Below are positions 19,393-26,123 of a stretch of 64,000 bases of DNA, piece by piece. The DNA is from Pseudomonas sp. Marseille-Q3773 (GTDB lineage Bacteria > Pseudomonadota > Gammaproteobacteria > Pseudomonadales > Pseudomonadaceae): positions 2,852,001 through 2,916,000 of the forward strand of contig NZ_OU745390.1 of the NCBI RefSeq assembly GCF_916618955.1, written 5' to 3'. The notes under the pieces were generated by a model, which did no database searches, was not told the origin of the DNA, and saw only the letters and a program-made list of their open reading frames with translations. The position numbers were made by a program, and so were the translations under genes. Position 1 is the first letter of the stretch. Each line of letters begins with the position of its first letter.

Positions 19393-20772
19393 ATGGCCTT
19401 GGACATCATTGTTGTAATGATCTACACCGCCGGCATGCTCGGGCTTGGCTGGTATGGCATGCGCCGCGCGAAAACCCACGAAGACTACCTGGTCGCCGGG
19501 CGCAACCTCGGCCCGGTACTGTACATGGGCACCATGGCCACCACCGTGCTCGGTGGCGCTTCCACCGTCGGCACCGTGCGCCTGGGCTATGTACACGGCA
19601 TCTCCGGCTTCTGGCTGTGCGCCGCCCTCGGCCTGGGCATCATCGCGCTGAACCTGTTCCTGGCCAAACCCCTGCTGCGCCTGCGCATCTTCACCGTGAC
19701 CCAGGTGCTGGAGCAGCGCTACAACCCCACCGCACGCCAGGCCAGCGCGGTGATCATGCTGGCTTATGCGCTGATGATCGGGGTGACCTCGACCTTGGCC
19801 ATGGCCACCGTGTTGCAGGTACTGCTGGACCTGCCGTTCTGGGCTTCACTGCTGCTCGGCGGCGGTGTGGTGGTGCTGTACTCCACCATCGGCGGCATGT
19901 GGTCGCTGACCCTCACCGACATCGTGCAGTTCGTGATCAAGACCGTCGGCCTGATGTTCATCCTGCTGCCGGTGTGCCTGTACAAGGCCGGTGGCTGGGA
20001 CACCCTGGTGGCCAAGTTGCCGGCGGCCAGCTTCCAGCTGACCACCATTGGCTGGGACACCATCATCACCTACTTCCTGATCTACTTCTTCGGCATCCTC
20101 ATCGGCCAGGACATCTGGCAGCGGGTATTCACTGCCCGTGACGAGAAGGTCTGCCAGCGTGCCGGCACCACTGCCGGTGTGTACTGCGTGCTGTACGGCC
20201 TGGCCTGCGCCACCATCGGCATGGCCGCGCATGTGCTGATGCCCGACCTGGCCAACCCGAACAATGCCTTTGCGGAAATGATCAAGACCACCCTGCCCGA
20301 TGGCATCCGTGGCTTGCTGATGGCGGCAGCGCTGGCTGCCATGATGTCCACCGCCAGTGCCGGCCTGCTGGCCGCCTCGACCACCCTGACCGAAGACCTG
20401 CTGCCCAAGCTGCGTGGCGGCAAGCCATCGAGCCTGGCCGTCAGCCGCCTGTTCACCCTGCTCACCGGCCTGGTGGTGCTGGGCATCGCCCTGGTGGTGA
20501 ACGATGTGATCAGCGCCCTGACCCTGGCCTACAACCTGCTGGTCGGCGGCATGCTGATCCCGCTGATCGGGGCGATCTTCTGGAAGCGCGCCACCACCGC
20601 CGGGGCCATCGCCAGCATGTCGCTGGGCTTTGCCACTGCACTGCTGTTCATGTTCCTGGACGGCCTGGAGGCCAACACACCGATCTACTACAGCCTGGTG
20701 GTTGGCCTGGTGAGCTTTGTGCTGGTAAGCCTGATGTCGCGCAAACCGATGGCGGCGGTGAAGCTGGCCTGA
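19393..20772 (+). CDS. Sodium-solute symporter (SSS family), probable guanidino-compound uptake
   Basis: 459 residues with about 13 predicted membrane helices. The SSS pattern is clear: AGRNLGPVLYMGTMATTVLGGASTVG near residue 40, SLTLTDIVQFVIKTVG near 180, and AAALAAMMSTASAGLLAASTTLTEDL near 310. Members cotransport Na+ with amino acids, urea or organic acids. The gene follows gbuA by 169 bases, as in P. aeruginosa, so uptake of guanidinobutyrate or related molecules is inferred. ATG 19393 has GGGAG at seven bases; the longer frame from 19351 is an extension. Confidence 0.88.
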   Translation: MALDIIVVMIYTAGMLGLGWYGMRRAKTHEDYLVAGRNLGPVLYMGTMATTVLGGASTVGTVRLGYVHGISGFWLCAALGLGIIALNLFLAKPLLRLRIFTVTQVLEQRYNPTARQASAVIMLAYALMIGVTSTLAMATVLQVLLDLPFWASLLLGGGVVVLYSTIGGMWSLTLTDIVQFVIKTVGLMFILLPVCLYKAGGWDTLVAKLPAASFQLTTIGWDTIITYFLIYFFGILIGQDIWQRVFTARDEKVCQRAGTTAGVYCVLYGLACATIGMAAHVLMPDLANPNNAFAEMIKTTLPDGIRGLLMAAALAAMMSTASAGLLAASTTLTEDLLPKLRGGKPSSLAVSRLFTLLTGLVVLGIALVVNDVISALTLAYNLLVGGMLIPLIGAIFWKRATTAGAIASMSLGFATALLFMFLDGLEANTPIYYSLVVGLVSFVLVSLMSRKPMAAVKLA

Positions 20773-20777
20773 TCGAC

Positions 20778-20809
20778 CGCCTGTACCGGCCCTGGCGCCG
20801 GTACAGGCG
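20778..20809 (+). terminator. Hairpin after the symporter
   Basis: CGCCTGTACCGG and CCGGTACAGGCG face each other around an eight-base loop, starting five bases after the stop codon. There is no U-tract. Confidence 0.5.
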
Positions 20810-20831
20810 ATAACCAGGGCCCAGATACAAC

Positions 20832-20865
20832 AAGGCCGCTGCACCCGCACAGGTGCAGCGGCCTT
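20832..20865 (-). terminator. Terminator of the PA1414-like locus (bidirectional)
   Basis: AAGGCCGCTGCACC and GGTGCAGCGGCCTT form a 14-bp stem with a six-base loop. On the minus strand it is followed by TTGTTGT, on the plus strand by TGTCTTT. It lies eight bases after the stop of the 42-residue ORF and is the likely end of that short transcript, and also serves the symporter side. Confidence 0.75.
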
Positions 20866-20873
20866 TGTCTTTA

Positions 20874-21002
20874 TCAGCGACGACGCGGTTGGCGCTTGCG
20901 CTGCTCTTCATCAGTCGGAATCGGTACCGGCTGCAAGGGTGGTGGAATCAGCCCCAAGGCGACAGCCAGGTCATGGAGCCAGTTGGACAGTGGTTTATTC
21001 AT
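20874..21002 (-). CDS. Small PA1414-like protein, 42 residues
   Basis: A 42-residue ORF, too short for usual calling. It begins MNKPLSNWLHDLAVALGL, then a proline run (IPPPLQPVPIPTDEEQ) and a basic end RKRQPRRR. ATG 21002 has AAGGGGG six bases upstream. I recognise the small protein of the P. aeruginosa PA1414 locus, whose upstream region encodes the Anr-controlled sRNA SicX. The surroundings (LysR like PA1413 on one side, symporter and gbuA on the other) agree. An Anr/FNR box lies 115 bases upstream and a strong terminator eight bases after the stop, so the unit is about 250 nt. Function of the peptide is unknown. Confidence 0.72.
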   Translation of the reverse strand: MNKPLSNWLHDLAVALGLIPPPLQPVPIPTDEEQRKRQPRRR

Positions 21003-21085
21003 AATGCCCCCTTGACGGGTCCGCCTCACGGCAATTCAGTCCTGCGATGTTTCATACAGATCATAGTCCCATGTTCTGTATAACG
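21003..21085 (-). ncRNA. Candidate SicX-like 5' untranslated region or sRNA
   Basis: About 80 bases from the inferred transcription start (near 21085) to the small ORF. In P. aeruginosa the equivalent leader is an abundant oxygen-responsive sRNA (SicX). I do not recall its sequence well enough to compare bases, so this call rests on position, the Anr box and the downstream ORF. Confidence 0.4.
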
Positions 21086-21116
21086 CATGCCTCTGTACCT
21101 AGAGATACGGGCCATT

Positions 21117-21130
21117 TTGACGCGGATCAA
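21117..21130 (-). promoter_or_regulatory. Anr/FNR box
   Basis: TTGATCCGCGTCAA on the minus strand, one mismatch from the consensus TTGAT-N4-ATCAA. It overlaps the stop codon of the upstream LysR gene (21127-21129). A TACAGA element at 21097-21092 lies about 29 bases from the box centre, the spacing of an Anr class II promoter, giving a start near 21085. Confidence 0.72.
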
Positions 21131-22020
21131 GCCGTAACGGCGCATTCCGACGACTGGTTAATCGTTTCGCTTTGTTGCAGGTCGATCCACGCCTGCAAAT
21201 TCGCCCCGCGCATGCCCTGGCGCCACATCAACCAGGTGACCGCCTGATCGAACGGCGCCAGCAGCCGGTGCACCCGCACCCGGTCACGCCCGGGCAGGCT
21301 ATCGAGCATCGACTGGGCCATCATCGCCACCCCTGCCCCGGCGATCACGCAGGCCAGCATGCTTTGGTACGACTCGATCTCCATCACCCGGCCCATCGGC
21401 GTGTGGGCATGGGCATACCAGGCCTCCAGGCGCATGCGGTACGAACAGCCCTGGCGGAAGGTGAACACCGCCTTGCCCGCCACGTCCCGGGCCGTGTGCA
21501 CCGGCGGGTGCTCGGGGCTGGTGATCAGTACCAGTTGCTCGTCGCACAACGGCACCCCATCCAGCCCGGCCAGGCTTGGAGGGCCATCCACCAGCGCGGC
21601 GTCCAGGCTGTGGTTGAGCAGGCCCTCCAGCAACTCGCCGCTGGGCGCTGCGCGCACCTGCAGGTTCACCGCCGGATACGCCTGGTGATAACGCGCCAGC
21701 AAGCCCGGCAGGTGCGTCGCCGCCGTGCTGTACATGGTCCCCAGCACAAAATCCCCGGCTGGCTGGCCGCCGCGCACCGCAGCCTGGGCTTCGTCGCGCA
21801 AGGCGGACAGGCGCTGGGCATAGTCCAGCAGCACCTTGCCCGCCGGCGACAGCTGCAGGCGCTGGCGTTCACGCAGGAACAGCTCGACGCCCAGGTGTTC
21901 CTCAAGCTGGCGCAAGCGCGTCGACAGGTTCGACGGCACGCGATGCAGGCGCTCTGCGGCACGGGTGAGCGAGCCCTCCTCGGCCACGGCCTGGAAGATA
22001 CGCAGCTGGCTGAATTCCAC
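21127..22020 (-). CDS. LysR-family regulator (PA1413-like)
   Basis: 297 residues: helix-turn-helix at the N-terminus (FSQLRIFQAVAEEGSLTRAAERLHRVPSNLSTRLRQLEEHLG), then a LysR substrate domain. I chose GTG 22020 (Met-Glu-Phe-Ser), with GGAG at six bases; a TTG four codons upstream is in frame but contains the ribosome site. It is divergent from a YbfB-type transporter gene, which it probably regulates. Its stop codon sits inside the Anr box of the next unit. Confidence 0.85.
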   Translation of the reverse strand: MEFSQLRIFQAVAEEGSLTRAAERLHRVPSNLSTRLRQLEEHLGVELFLRERQRLQLSPAGKVLLDYAQRLSALRDEAQAAVRGGQPAGDFVLGTMYSTAATHLPGLLARYHQAYPAVNLQVRAAPSGELLEGLLNHSLDAALVDGPPSLAGLDGVPLCDEQLVLITSPEHPPVHTARDVAGKAVFTFRQGCSYRMRLEAWYAHAHTPMGRVMEIESYQSMLACVIAGAGVAMMAQSMLDSLPGRDRVRVHRLLAPFDQAVTWLMWRQGMRGANLQAWIDLQQSETINQSSECAVTA

Positions 22021-22056
22021 GGCATTCTCCAAAACAGAACAACTTGATCATCATTA

Positions 22057-22071
22057 TTCAATTTTATTGAA
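22057..22071. promoter_or_regulatory. Candidate operator between LysR and MFS genes
   Basis: TTCAAT-TTT-ATTGAA, an AT-rich dyad in the 105-base gap of a divergent LysR/MFS pair. A LysR site is inferred. Confidence 0.4.
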
Positions 22072-22125
22072 AAGAAAACCGCCCTAACCTGCCGGTCATC
22101 GCTTACACCGTGCAGGAGACCTGTA

Positions 22126-23295
22126 ATGTCGCCATTCATTCAACTGCTGGCCAGCGCCGTGGCGCTGATGATGGCCATGGGCATTGGCCGTTTCGCCCTG
22201 CCCCCGCAGCTGCCGCAGCTGATCGCCGAGGGTCAGTTCGACCTGACGGCGGCCGGGCTGGTGGCGGCGGCCAACTACCTGGGCTACTTCCTCGGCGCGC
22301 TCGACGCGATGTTCGCCCGCTCGCCTGGCCAGGTGCGCCTGCGCCTGCAGGGTGGGCTGTGGCTGTGCGTGGTACTGACCCTGGCCTCGTGGGCTGCCGA
22401 CGGCTTCTGGGCTCATGTGCTGCTGCGCTTCGGTACTGGCCTGGCCAGCGCCTGGGTGCTGGTAATGATCACCAGCCTCAGCCAGCAACTGGCCAATGCC
22501 CACAACCGCCAGCGCCTGGGTGCGCTGGTATTCGCCGGGCCTGGCCTGGGCATCGTGCTGACCGGCTTGCTGGCACTGCTGGCACATCAGCTGGGGTTGG
22601 GCTCGGCAGCGCTTTGGTTGATCTATGCCGTGGCGGCGCTGCTGATGCTGCTGGCGGTCAGGCCCTGGCTACCCCAGGCACTGCAGGCAGCGCCCGCACC
22701 GTCTGCGCACCAGGGCCCGTCGCGCCATGCCGGTATCAGGCGCCTGGGGCTTGTGTATGCGCTGTATGGCGTGGGTTACATCCTGCCGGCCACCTTCCTG
22801 TCGCAGATGGCCAGCCAGCAATTTCACGGGCAGTGGCTGGCCGACCTGTTCTGGCCGGCGTTCGGCCTGGCAGCGTCGCTGGGTGTGCTGCTGGTGAGCC
22901 TGCGCCGCAGCGGGCGCACTTCGACCTGGCTGACCGCCACCCTGTGGTTGCAAGGTTTGGGTGTGCTGGCCTGCCTGCTCGGCGGGGGTGTCGGACTGGC
23001 CTTGGGCGTGGTGTTGTGTGGCGCGCCATTCCTGGCCTGCATGCAGCTGGTGATGCAGCGTTCGCGAGAGCTGGCGCCGCACGCGACGCAGCGCAATGCC
23101 GGGTTGCTGACGGCGTGCTTCGCCCTGGGGCAGTTGAGCGGGCCGCTGCTGGCGGCGCTGAGCAGCCATTACAGCAGCGGGCTGCAACCCGCGCTGATGC
23201 TGGCGGCGGGAGGGCTGGCGGTGGCCGGTGGGCTGGTGCTGTTTGCGAGCTCTGCACAGCAGGGCAGCGGCTGTCATGCCGAGGCTGCATCCTGA
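22126..23295 (+). CDS. YbfB/YjiJ-family MFS transporter
   Basis: 389 residues, about 12 predicted helices. The start LLASAVALMMAMGIGRFALPPQLPQL and AANYLGYFLGAL are the signature of the YbfB/YjiJ branch of the major facilitator superfamily; the substrate is unknown. Divergent from a LysR gene. The ORF ends about 15 bases before a REP pair. Confidence 0.85.
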   Translation: MSPFIQLLASAVALMMAMGIGRFALPPQLPQLIAEGQFDLTAAGLVAAANYLGYFLGALDAMFARSPGQVRLRLQGGLWLCVVLTLASWAADGFWAHVLLRFGTGLASAWVLVMITSLSQQLANAHNRQRLGALVFAGPGLGIVLTGLLALLAHQLGLGSAALWLIYAVAALLMLLAVRPWLPQALQAAPAPSAHQGPSRHAGIRRLGLVYALYGVGYILPATFLSQMASQQFHGQWLADLFWPAFGLAASLGVLLVSLRRSGRTSTWLTATLWLQGLGVLACLLGGGVGLALGVVLCGAPFLACMQLVMQRSRELAPHATQRNAGLLTACFALGQLSGPLLAALSSHYSSGLQPALMLAAGGLAVAGGLVLFASSAQQGSGCHAEAAS

Positions 23296-23310
23296 ATTTT
23301 GGTTGCCTGA

Positions 23311-23415
23311 GCCGGCCACTTCGCGGGCTCGCCCGCTCCCACAGGGTCCGCACAATCTTCAAGACCTGTGCAGTACCTGTGGGAGCGGGCAAGCCCGCGA
23401 AGAGGCCGGTACAGG
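23311..23415. repeat. REP pair, inverted
   Basis: CCGGCCACTTCGCGGGCTCGCCCGCTCCCACAGG-type left copy and matching right copy ending CCGCGAAGAGGCCGG, separated by about 30 bases, between two convergent transporter genes. Confidence 0.85.
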
Positions 23416-23422
23416 TTATCGA

Positions 23423-24349
23423 TCATCCCACAATCCGCCGCAACTGCTGCTTCACCCAAGGCTCGGCACTCACCAGGACCACGCCCAGCAGCACCATCAA
23501 CGCCCCGATCACGAAGTTCATGCTCAACGGCTCGTCCAGCAGCAACACACCAAAGGTCACCCCGAACAGCGGGGTAATGAACGAAAATACCGCCAGGTTC
23601 GACGCCAGGTATTTGCGCAGCAACCAGAACCACGTCAGGTAACTGATGAACGACACCACGATGCCCTGGAACAGCACGCTACCGATTGCCAGCGGGGTCA
23701 ACACCACCGCACCGATCTGCCCGCTGAGCAAGGCAATCAACAGCAGCCCGGCAAAGCCCACCGCCAGTTGGTAGAACAGGGTCAGGGTGGCGGGCGCTTC
23801 CGACAGCCGCGAGCAGCGCACCACCACGGTGGTCGCGCCCCAGGCCAGGCCGGCAATCACGCCAAAGGCATCCCCCAGCAGGGTACGGCCATCCATCTGC
23901 TCGAACGACATGCCGCCGGCGAATGCCGTGGCGATGCCGCCGAAAGCCAGCAGAATCCCCAGCCATTGCAGCAACCGCAGGCGTTCGCTGGGCAGGCGGA
24001 AATGCAGGCCCAACGCGGTGAACACCGGCGCGGTATAGAGAAACACCGACATGTGCGCCGCCGAAGTCAGCTTCAACCCCTCGGCAATGAACAGAAACTC
24101 CAGGCCGAACAAGCCCCCTGCCAACACCCCGGAACGCCAAGTGCTGCCGAGTTGGCCCCAGCCACCGCGCCAGCACAGCATCAGCCCCACCAGCACGGCG
24201 GCAATGCCGTTGCGCAACGCCGCCTGCATCACTGGCGCGATATCGACAGCGGCAGTCTTGATCAGCACCTGCTGGCAGCCCCAGATCAGGCACAGCCCCA
24301 GCATCACCTGCAAGGCAAAGGCGTCGGGGTTCTTGCGGACCGCGCTCAT
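23423..24349 (-). CDS. EamA/DMT-family transporter
   Basis: 308 residues, ten predicted helices in two EamA repeats. Motifs include LIWGCQQVLIKTAAVDIAPVMQAALRNG at the start and ITPLFGVTFGVLLLDEPLSMNF near the end. Ligand unknown. It is one of three EamA proteins in the window (the others begin at 5683 and end at 34082) and not a close copy of either by eye. Confidence 0.83.
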   Translation of the reverse strand: MSAVRKNPDAFALQVMLGLCLIWGCQQVLIKTAAVDIAPVMQAALRNGIAAVLVGLMLCWRGGWGQLGSTWRSGVLAGGLFGLEFLFIAEGLKLTSAAHMSVFLYTAPVFTALGLHFRLPSERLRLLQWLGILLAFGGIATAFAGGMSFEQMDGRTLLGDAFGVIAGLAWGATTVVVRCSRLSEAPATLTLFYQLAVGFAGLLLIALLSGQIGAVVLTPLAIGSVLFQGIVVSFISYLTWFWLLRKYLASNLAVFSFITPLFGVTFGVLLLDEPLSMNFVIGALMVLLGVVLVSAEPWVKQQLRRIVG

Positions 24350-24455
24350 CGGCGGGCCTTCGGGGTGGTCATGGGCATGGGCAAGGGCTCGGCAGTGTTC
24401 GGAAGCTACCGATTATCGGGTTTCCAGGGCTGCCCTTGCCAGCCTCAAAACGACC

Positions 24456-24851
24456 TCAGGCAATCTGCGCCTTCGCCGACACCTGCTCGAAGGTGGTTTC
24501 GTCCAGCGCATCCTCCTGCTCGTCCAGCACCTGGCGCGGGTGCTCGAAGCCGGGGATGCTGCTGTCGATCAGGCTCATCAGCCGCGAACCGCGTTCGGTC
24601 AGCACGAAATTCTCCCCGTTGCCGCCATCCTCTTCGGGGCGGCTTTCGATGTAGCCACGTTCGAACAGCAGCTTTTCGTATTCGCAGGCACGGGTTTTAA
24701 GGTGGTCCAGGTCGCCCACCGGCTCACCCTTGGCGGCCAGTGCCGCAGCGTGCTGCTCGGCATAAGGGCGTGGCGTGAAGCTGTGACCGGCGCCGTTCTG
24801 CACTTCGTGCAGCAAGCGTTCGATCAGGTCCCAGTCGTAGGCGATGCTCAT
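24456..24851 (-). CDS. DUF2513-like protein
   Basis: 131 residues. The start YDWDLIERLLHEVQ and the middle KTRACEYEKLLFERGYIESR...LTERGSRLMSLI are like DUF2513, small winged-helix-like proteins common in phage and plasmid settings. ATG 24851 has AGGAG at nine bases; the frame extends to 24947 without similarity. It lies 167 bases from a divergent toxin-antitoxin pair. Function unknown. Confidence 0.6.
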   Translation of the reverse strand: MSIAYDWDLIERLLHEVQNGAGHSFTPRPYAEQHAAALAAKGEPVGDLDHLKTRACEYEKLLFERGYIESRPEEDGGNGENFVLTERGSRLMSLIDSSIPGFEHPRQVLDEQEDALDETTFEQVSAKAQIA

Positions 24852-24976
24852 GGCTATGGGCTCCTGCTGTGGACGGAAGGGGTACACAGGGTGGGACCTG
24901 TCTGCGAGCCGTGGTGTTCCGAAGATCTTGGCGCGGTGAGGTGCCAACCTTGAAGCGGGAAACAGGCAGAAACCAT

Positions 24977-25010
24977 TTGCTGCAAAGCCATCTGTAGTTT
25001 ATAAACTACA
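24977..25010 (+). promoter_or_regulatory. Sigma-70 promoter and palindromic operator of the TA pair
   Basis: TTGCTG (24977-24982), 17 bases, TATAAA (25000-25005). The -10 box sits inside a perfect 18-base palindrome TGTAGTTTATAAACTACA (24993-25010), the probable antitoxin operator. The start of transcription would be near 25012, seven bases before the toxin ATG. Confidence 0.7.
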
Positions 25011-25018
25011 TTCACTCG

Positions 25019-25321
25019 ATGAAAAAAATCGAATCCAGCAGTTTCAGACATTGGGTGACGGGTCTCCGAGACGCTAATGCCAGGGCCCGGATCATTTCTC
25101 GGATCAACCGGTTGATGGAGGGCCTGCCTGGCGACGTATCACCGGTTGGCCACGGCGTCAGTGAGCTCAGGGTGCACTATGGGCCCGGTTACCGGGTGTA
25201 CTTCCATCAGGCTGGCAACACGTTTGTCATTCTGCTTTGCGGCGGCGACAAAGGCAGCCAACAGCGGGACATCAAGGCAGCCCACCAGATTCTGCGTTCG
25301 TGGAGGATGCAAAATGACTGA
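25019..25321 (+). CDS. RelE/ParE-superfamily toxin (HI1419 type)
   Basis: 100 residues. The sequence FRHWVTGLRDANARARIISRINRL, GVSELRVHYGPGYRVYFHQAGNTFVILLCGGDKGSQQRDIKAA is the classic Gp49/HI1419-type toxin core; relatives act as mRNA interferases or inhibitors of growth. The toxin comes first, as in HigBA-like and HI1419/HI1420 pairs, and its last eight bases overlap the antitoxin start. No ribosome site is seen before ATG 25019; with the inferred start of transcription the message is nearly leaderless. Confidence 0.88.
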   Translation: MKKIESSSFRHWVTGLRDANARARIISRINRLMEGLPGDVSPVGHGVSELRVHYGPGYRVYFHQAGNTFVILLCGGDKGSQQRDIKAAHQILRSWRMQND

Positions 25322-25628
25322 AACCTTCTCTGAATTCGACCCCGCCCAGTACCTCACTACCCCTGAAGCAATCGCGCAGTTCATGACCGACGCACTCGAG
25401 ACCGGCGATGCCGGCTATGTCGCCAAGGCTGTAGGCGTGGTAGCACGTGCAAAAGGCATGAGCGAGCTGGCGAAAGAAACCGGCCTGTCGCGCGAGCAGC
25501 TCTATCGGTCTTTCAGTGAGCATGGCAACCCGACTCTGAAATCGTTCCTGACCGTGATGAAGGCACTGGGCATAGACATGACGGCGCAGCCTCACCTCGC
25601 GGGCCATCGGTCAAGGCCGTTGAACTAA
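25314..25628 (+). CDS. Antitoxin of the HI1420 family
   Basis: 104 residues with a helix-turn-helix (GMSELAKETGLSREQLYRSFSEHGNPTLKSFLTVMKALG) of the Cro/C1 type used by HI1420-like antitoxins. ATG 25314 lies inside the end of the toxin gene, preceded by GGAGG (25301-25306 region, GTGGAGGATGC). The overlap points to translational coupling. It likely binds the palindrome at 24993-25010 alone or with the toxin. Confidence 0.88.
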   Translation: MTETFSEFDPAQYLTTPEAIAQFMTDALETGDAGYVAKAVGVVARAKGMSELAKETGLSREQLYRSFSEHGNPTLKSFLTVMKALGIDMTAQPHLAGHRSRPLN

Positions 25629-25679
25629 CGGCCAGGTACACGCCTCCACTGGGCATCAACACCGCCGGAGGTATAAAGG

Positions 25680-25952
25680 ATGAAACCGCTGCTGCCCATT
25701 GCCTGCGCCACGGCCCTGTTCTGCGCCCTGCCCGTCTGGGCCTGCACGCCGGAAGAAGCGACGCAGAAACGTGAAGAGCTGGCCGGGTTGGTTACCCAGC
25801 TGACCGAGCAGAACCCGCAGAAGGCCAAGGAGATCAATGACGAGCTGCAAGAAATGGAGCTGGGAACGGCGAGCAAGGACTTGCCCGACAAGTGTCAGCT
25901 GATCGACAAGCGGATCAAGGAGCTGAAAGCGGCAGAGAAGAAGGCTGACTGA
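25680..25952 (+). CDS. Small exported protein of unknown function
   Basis: 90 residues. A signal peptide (about 1-20, ending PVWA) precedes a short helical, lysine- and glutamate-rich body (QKREELAGLVTQLTEQNPQKAKEIND...). The mature part starts with Cys and holds a second Cys, so a disulfide or lipid anchor is possible, but there is no strict lipobox. ATG 25680 is preceded by GGAGGTATAAAGG. A periplasmic location is likely; no known family was recognised with certainty. Confidence 0.7.
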   Translation: MKPLLPIACATALFCALPVWACTPEEATQKREELAGLVTQLTEQNPQKAKEINDELQEMELGTASKDLPDKCQLIDKRIKELKAAEKKAD

Positions 25953-25974
25953 CCGCTTGCCGCCGGCGTGCGCC

Positions 25975-26091
25975 CTGTAGGAGCGGCCTTGCGTCGCGAA
26001 AGGGCCGCAAAGCGGCCCCCGGATGGATGCGTCAGTGCGGGAATCTCGGGGCTGCTGCGCAGCCCTTTCGCGACGCAAGGCCGCTCCTACA
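25975..26091. repeat. Second-type REP pair (GTAGGAGCGGCCTTG)
   Basis: Two facing copies of a different repeat, CTGTAGGAGCGGCCTTGCGTCGCG and its complement, enclosing GGGCCGCAAAGCGGCCCC. This is a family apart from the CCGGCCTCTTCGCGGG type; another pair lies at 35051-35167. Confidence 0.85.
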
Positions 26092-26123
26092 AAGAGAACG
26101 CATCAGCCTGTGAGGGGCGCCGA

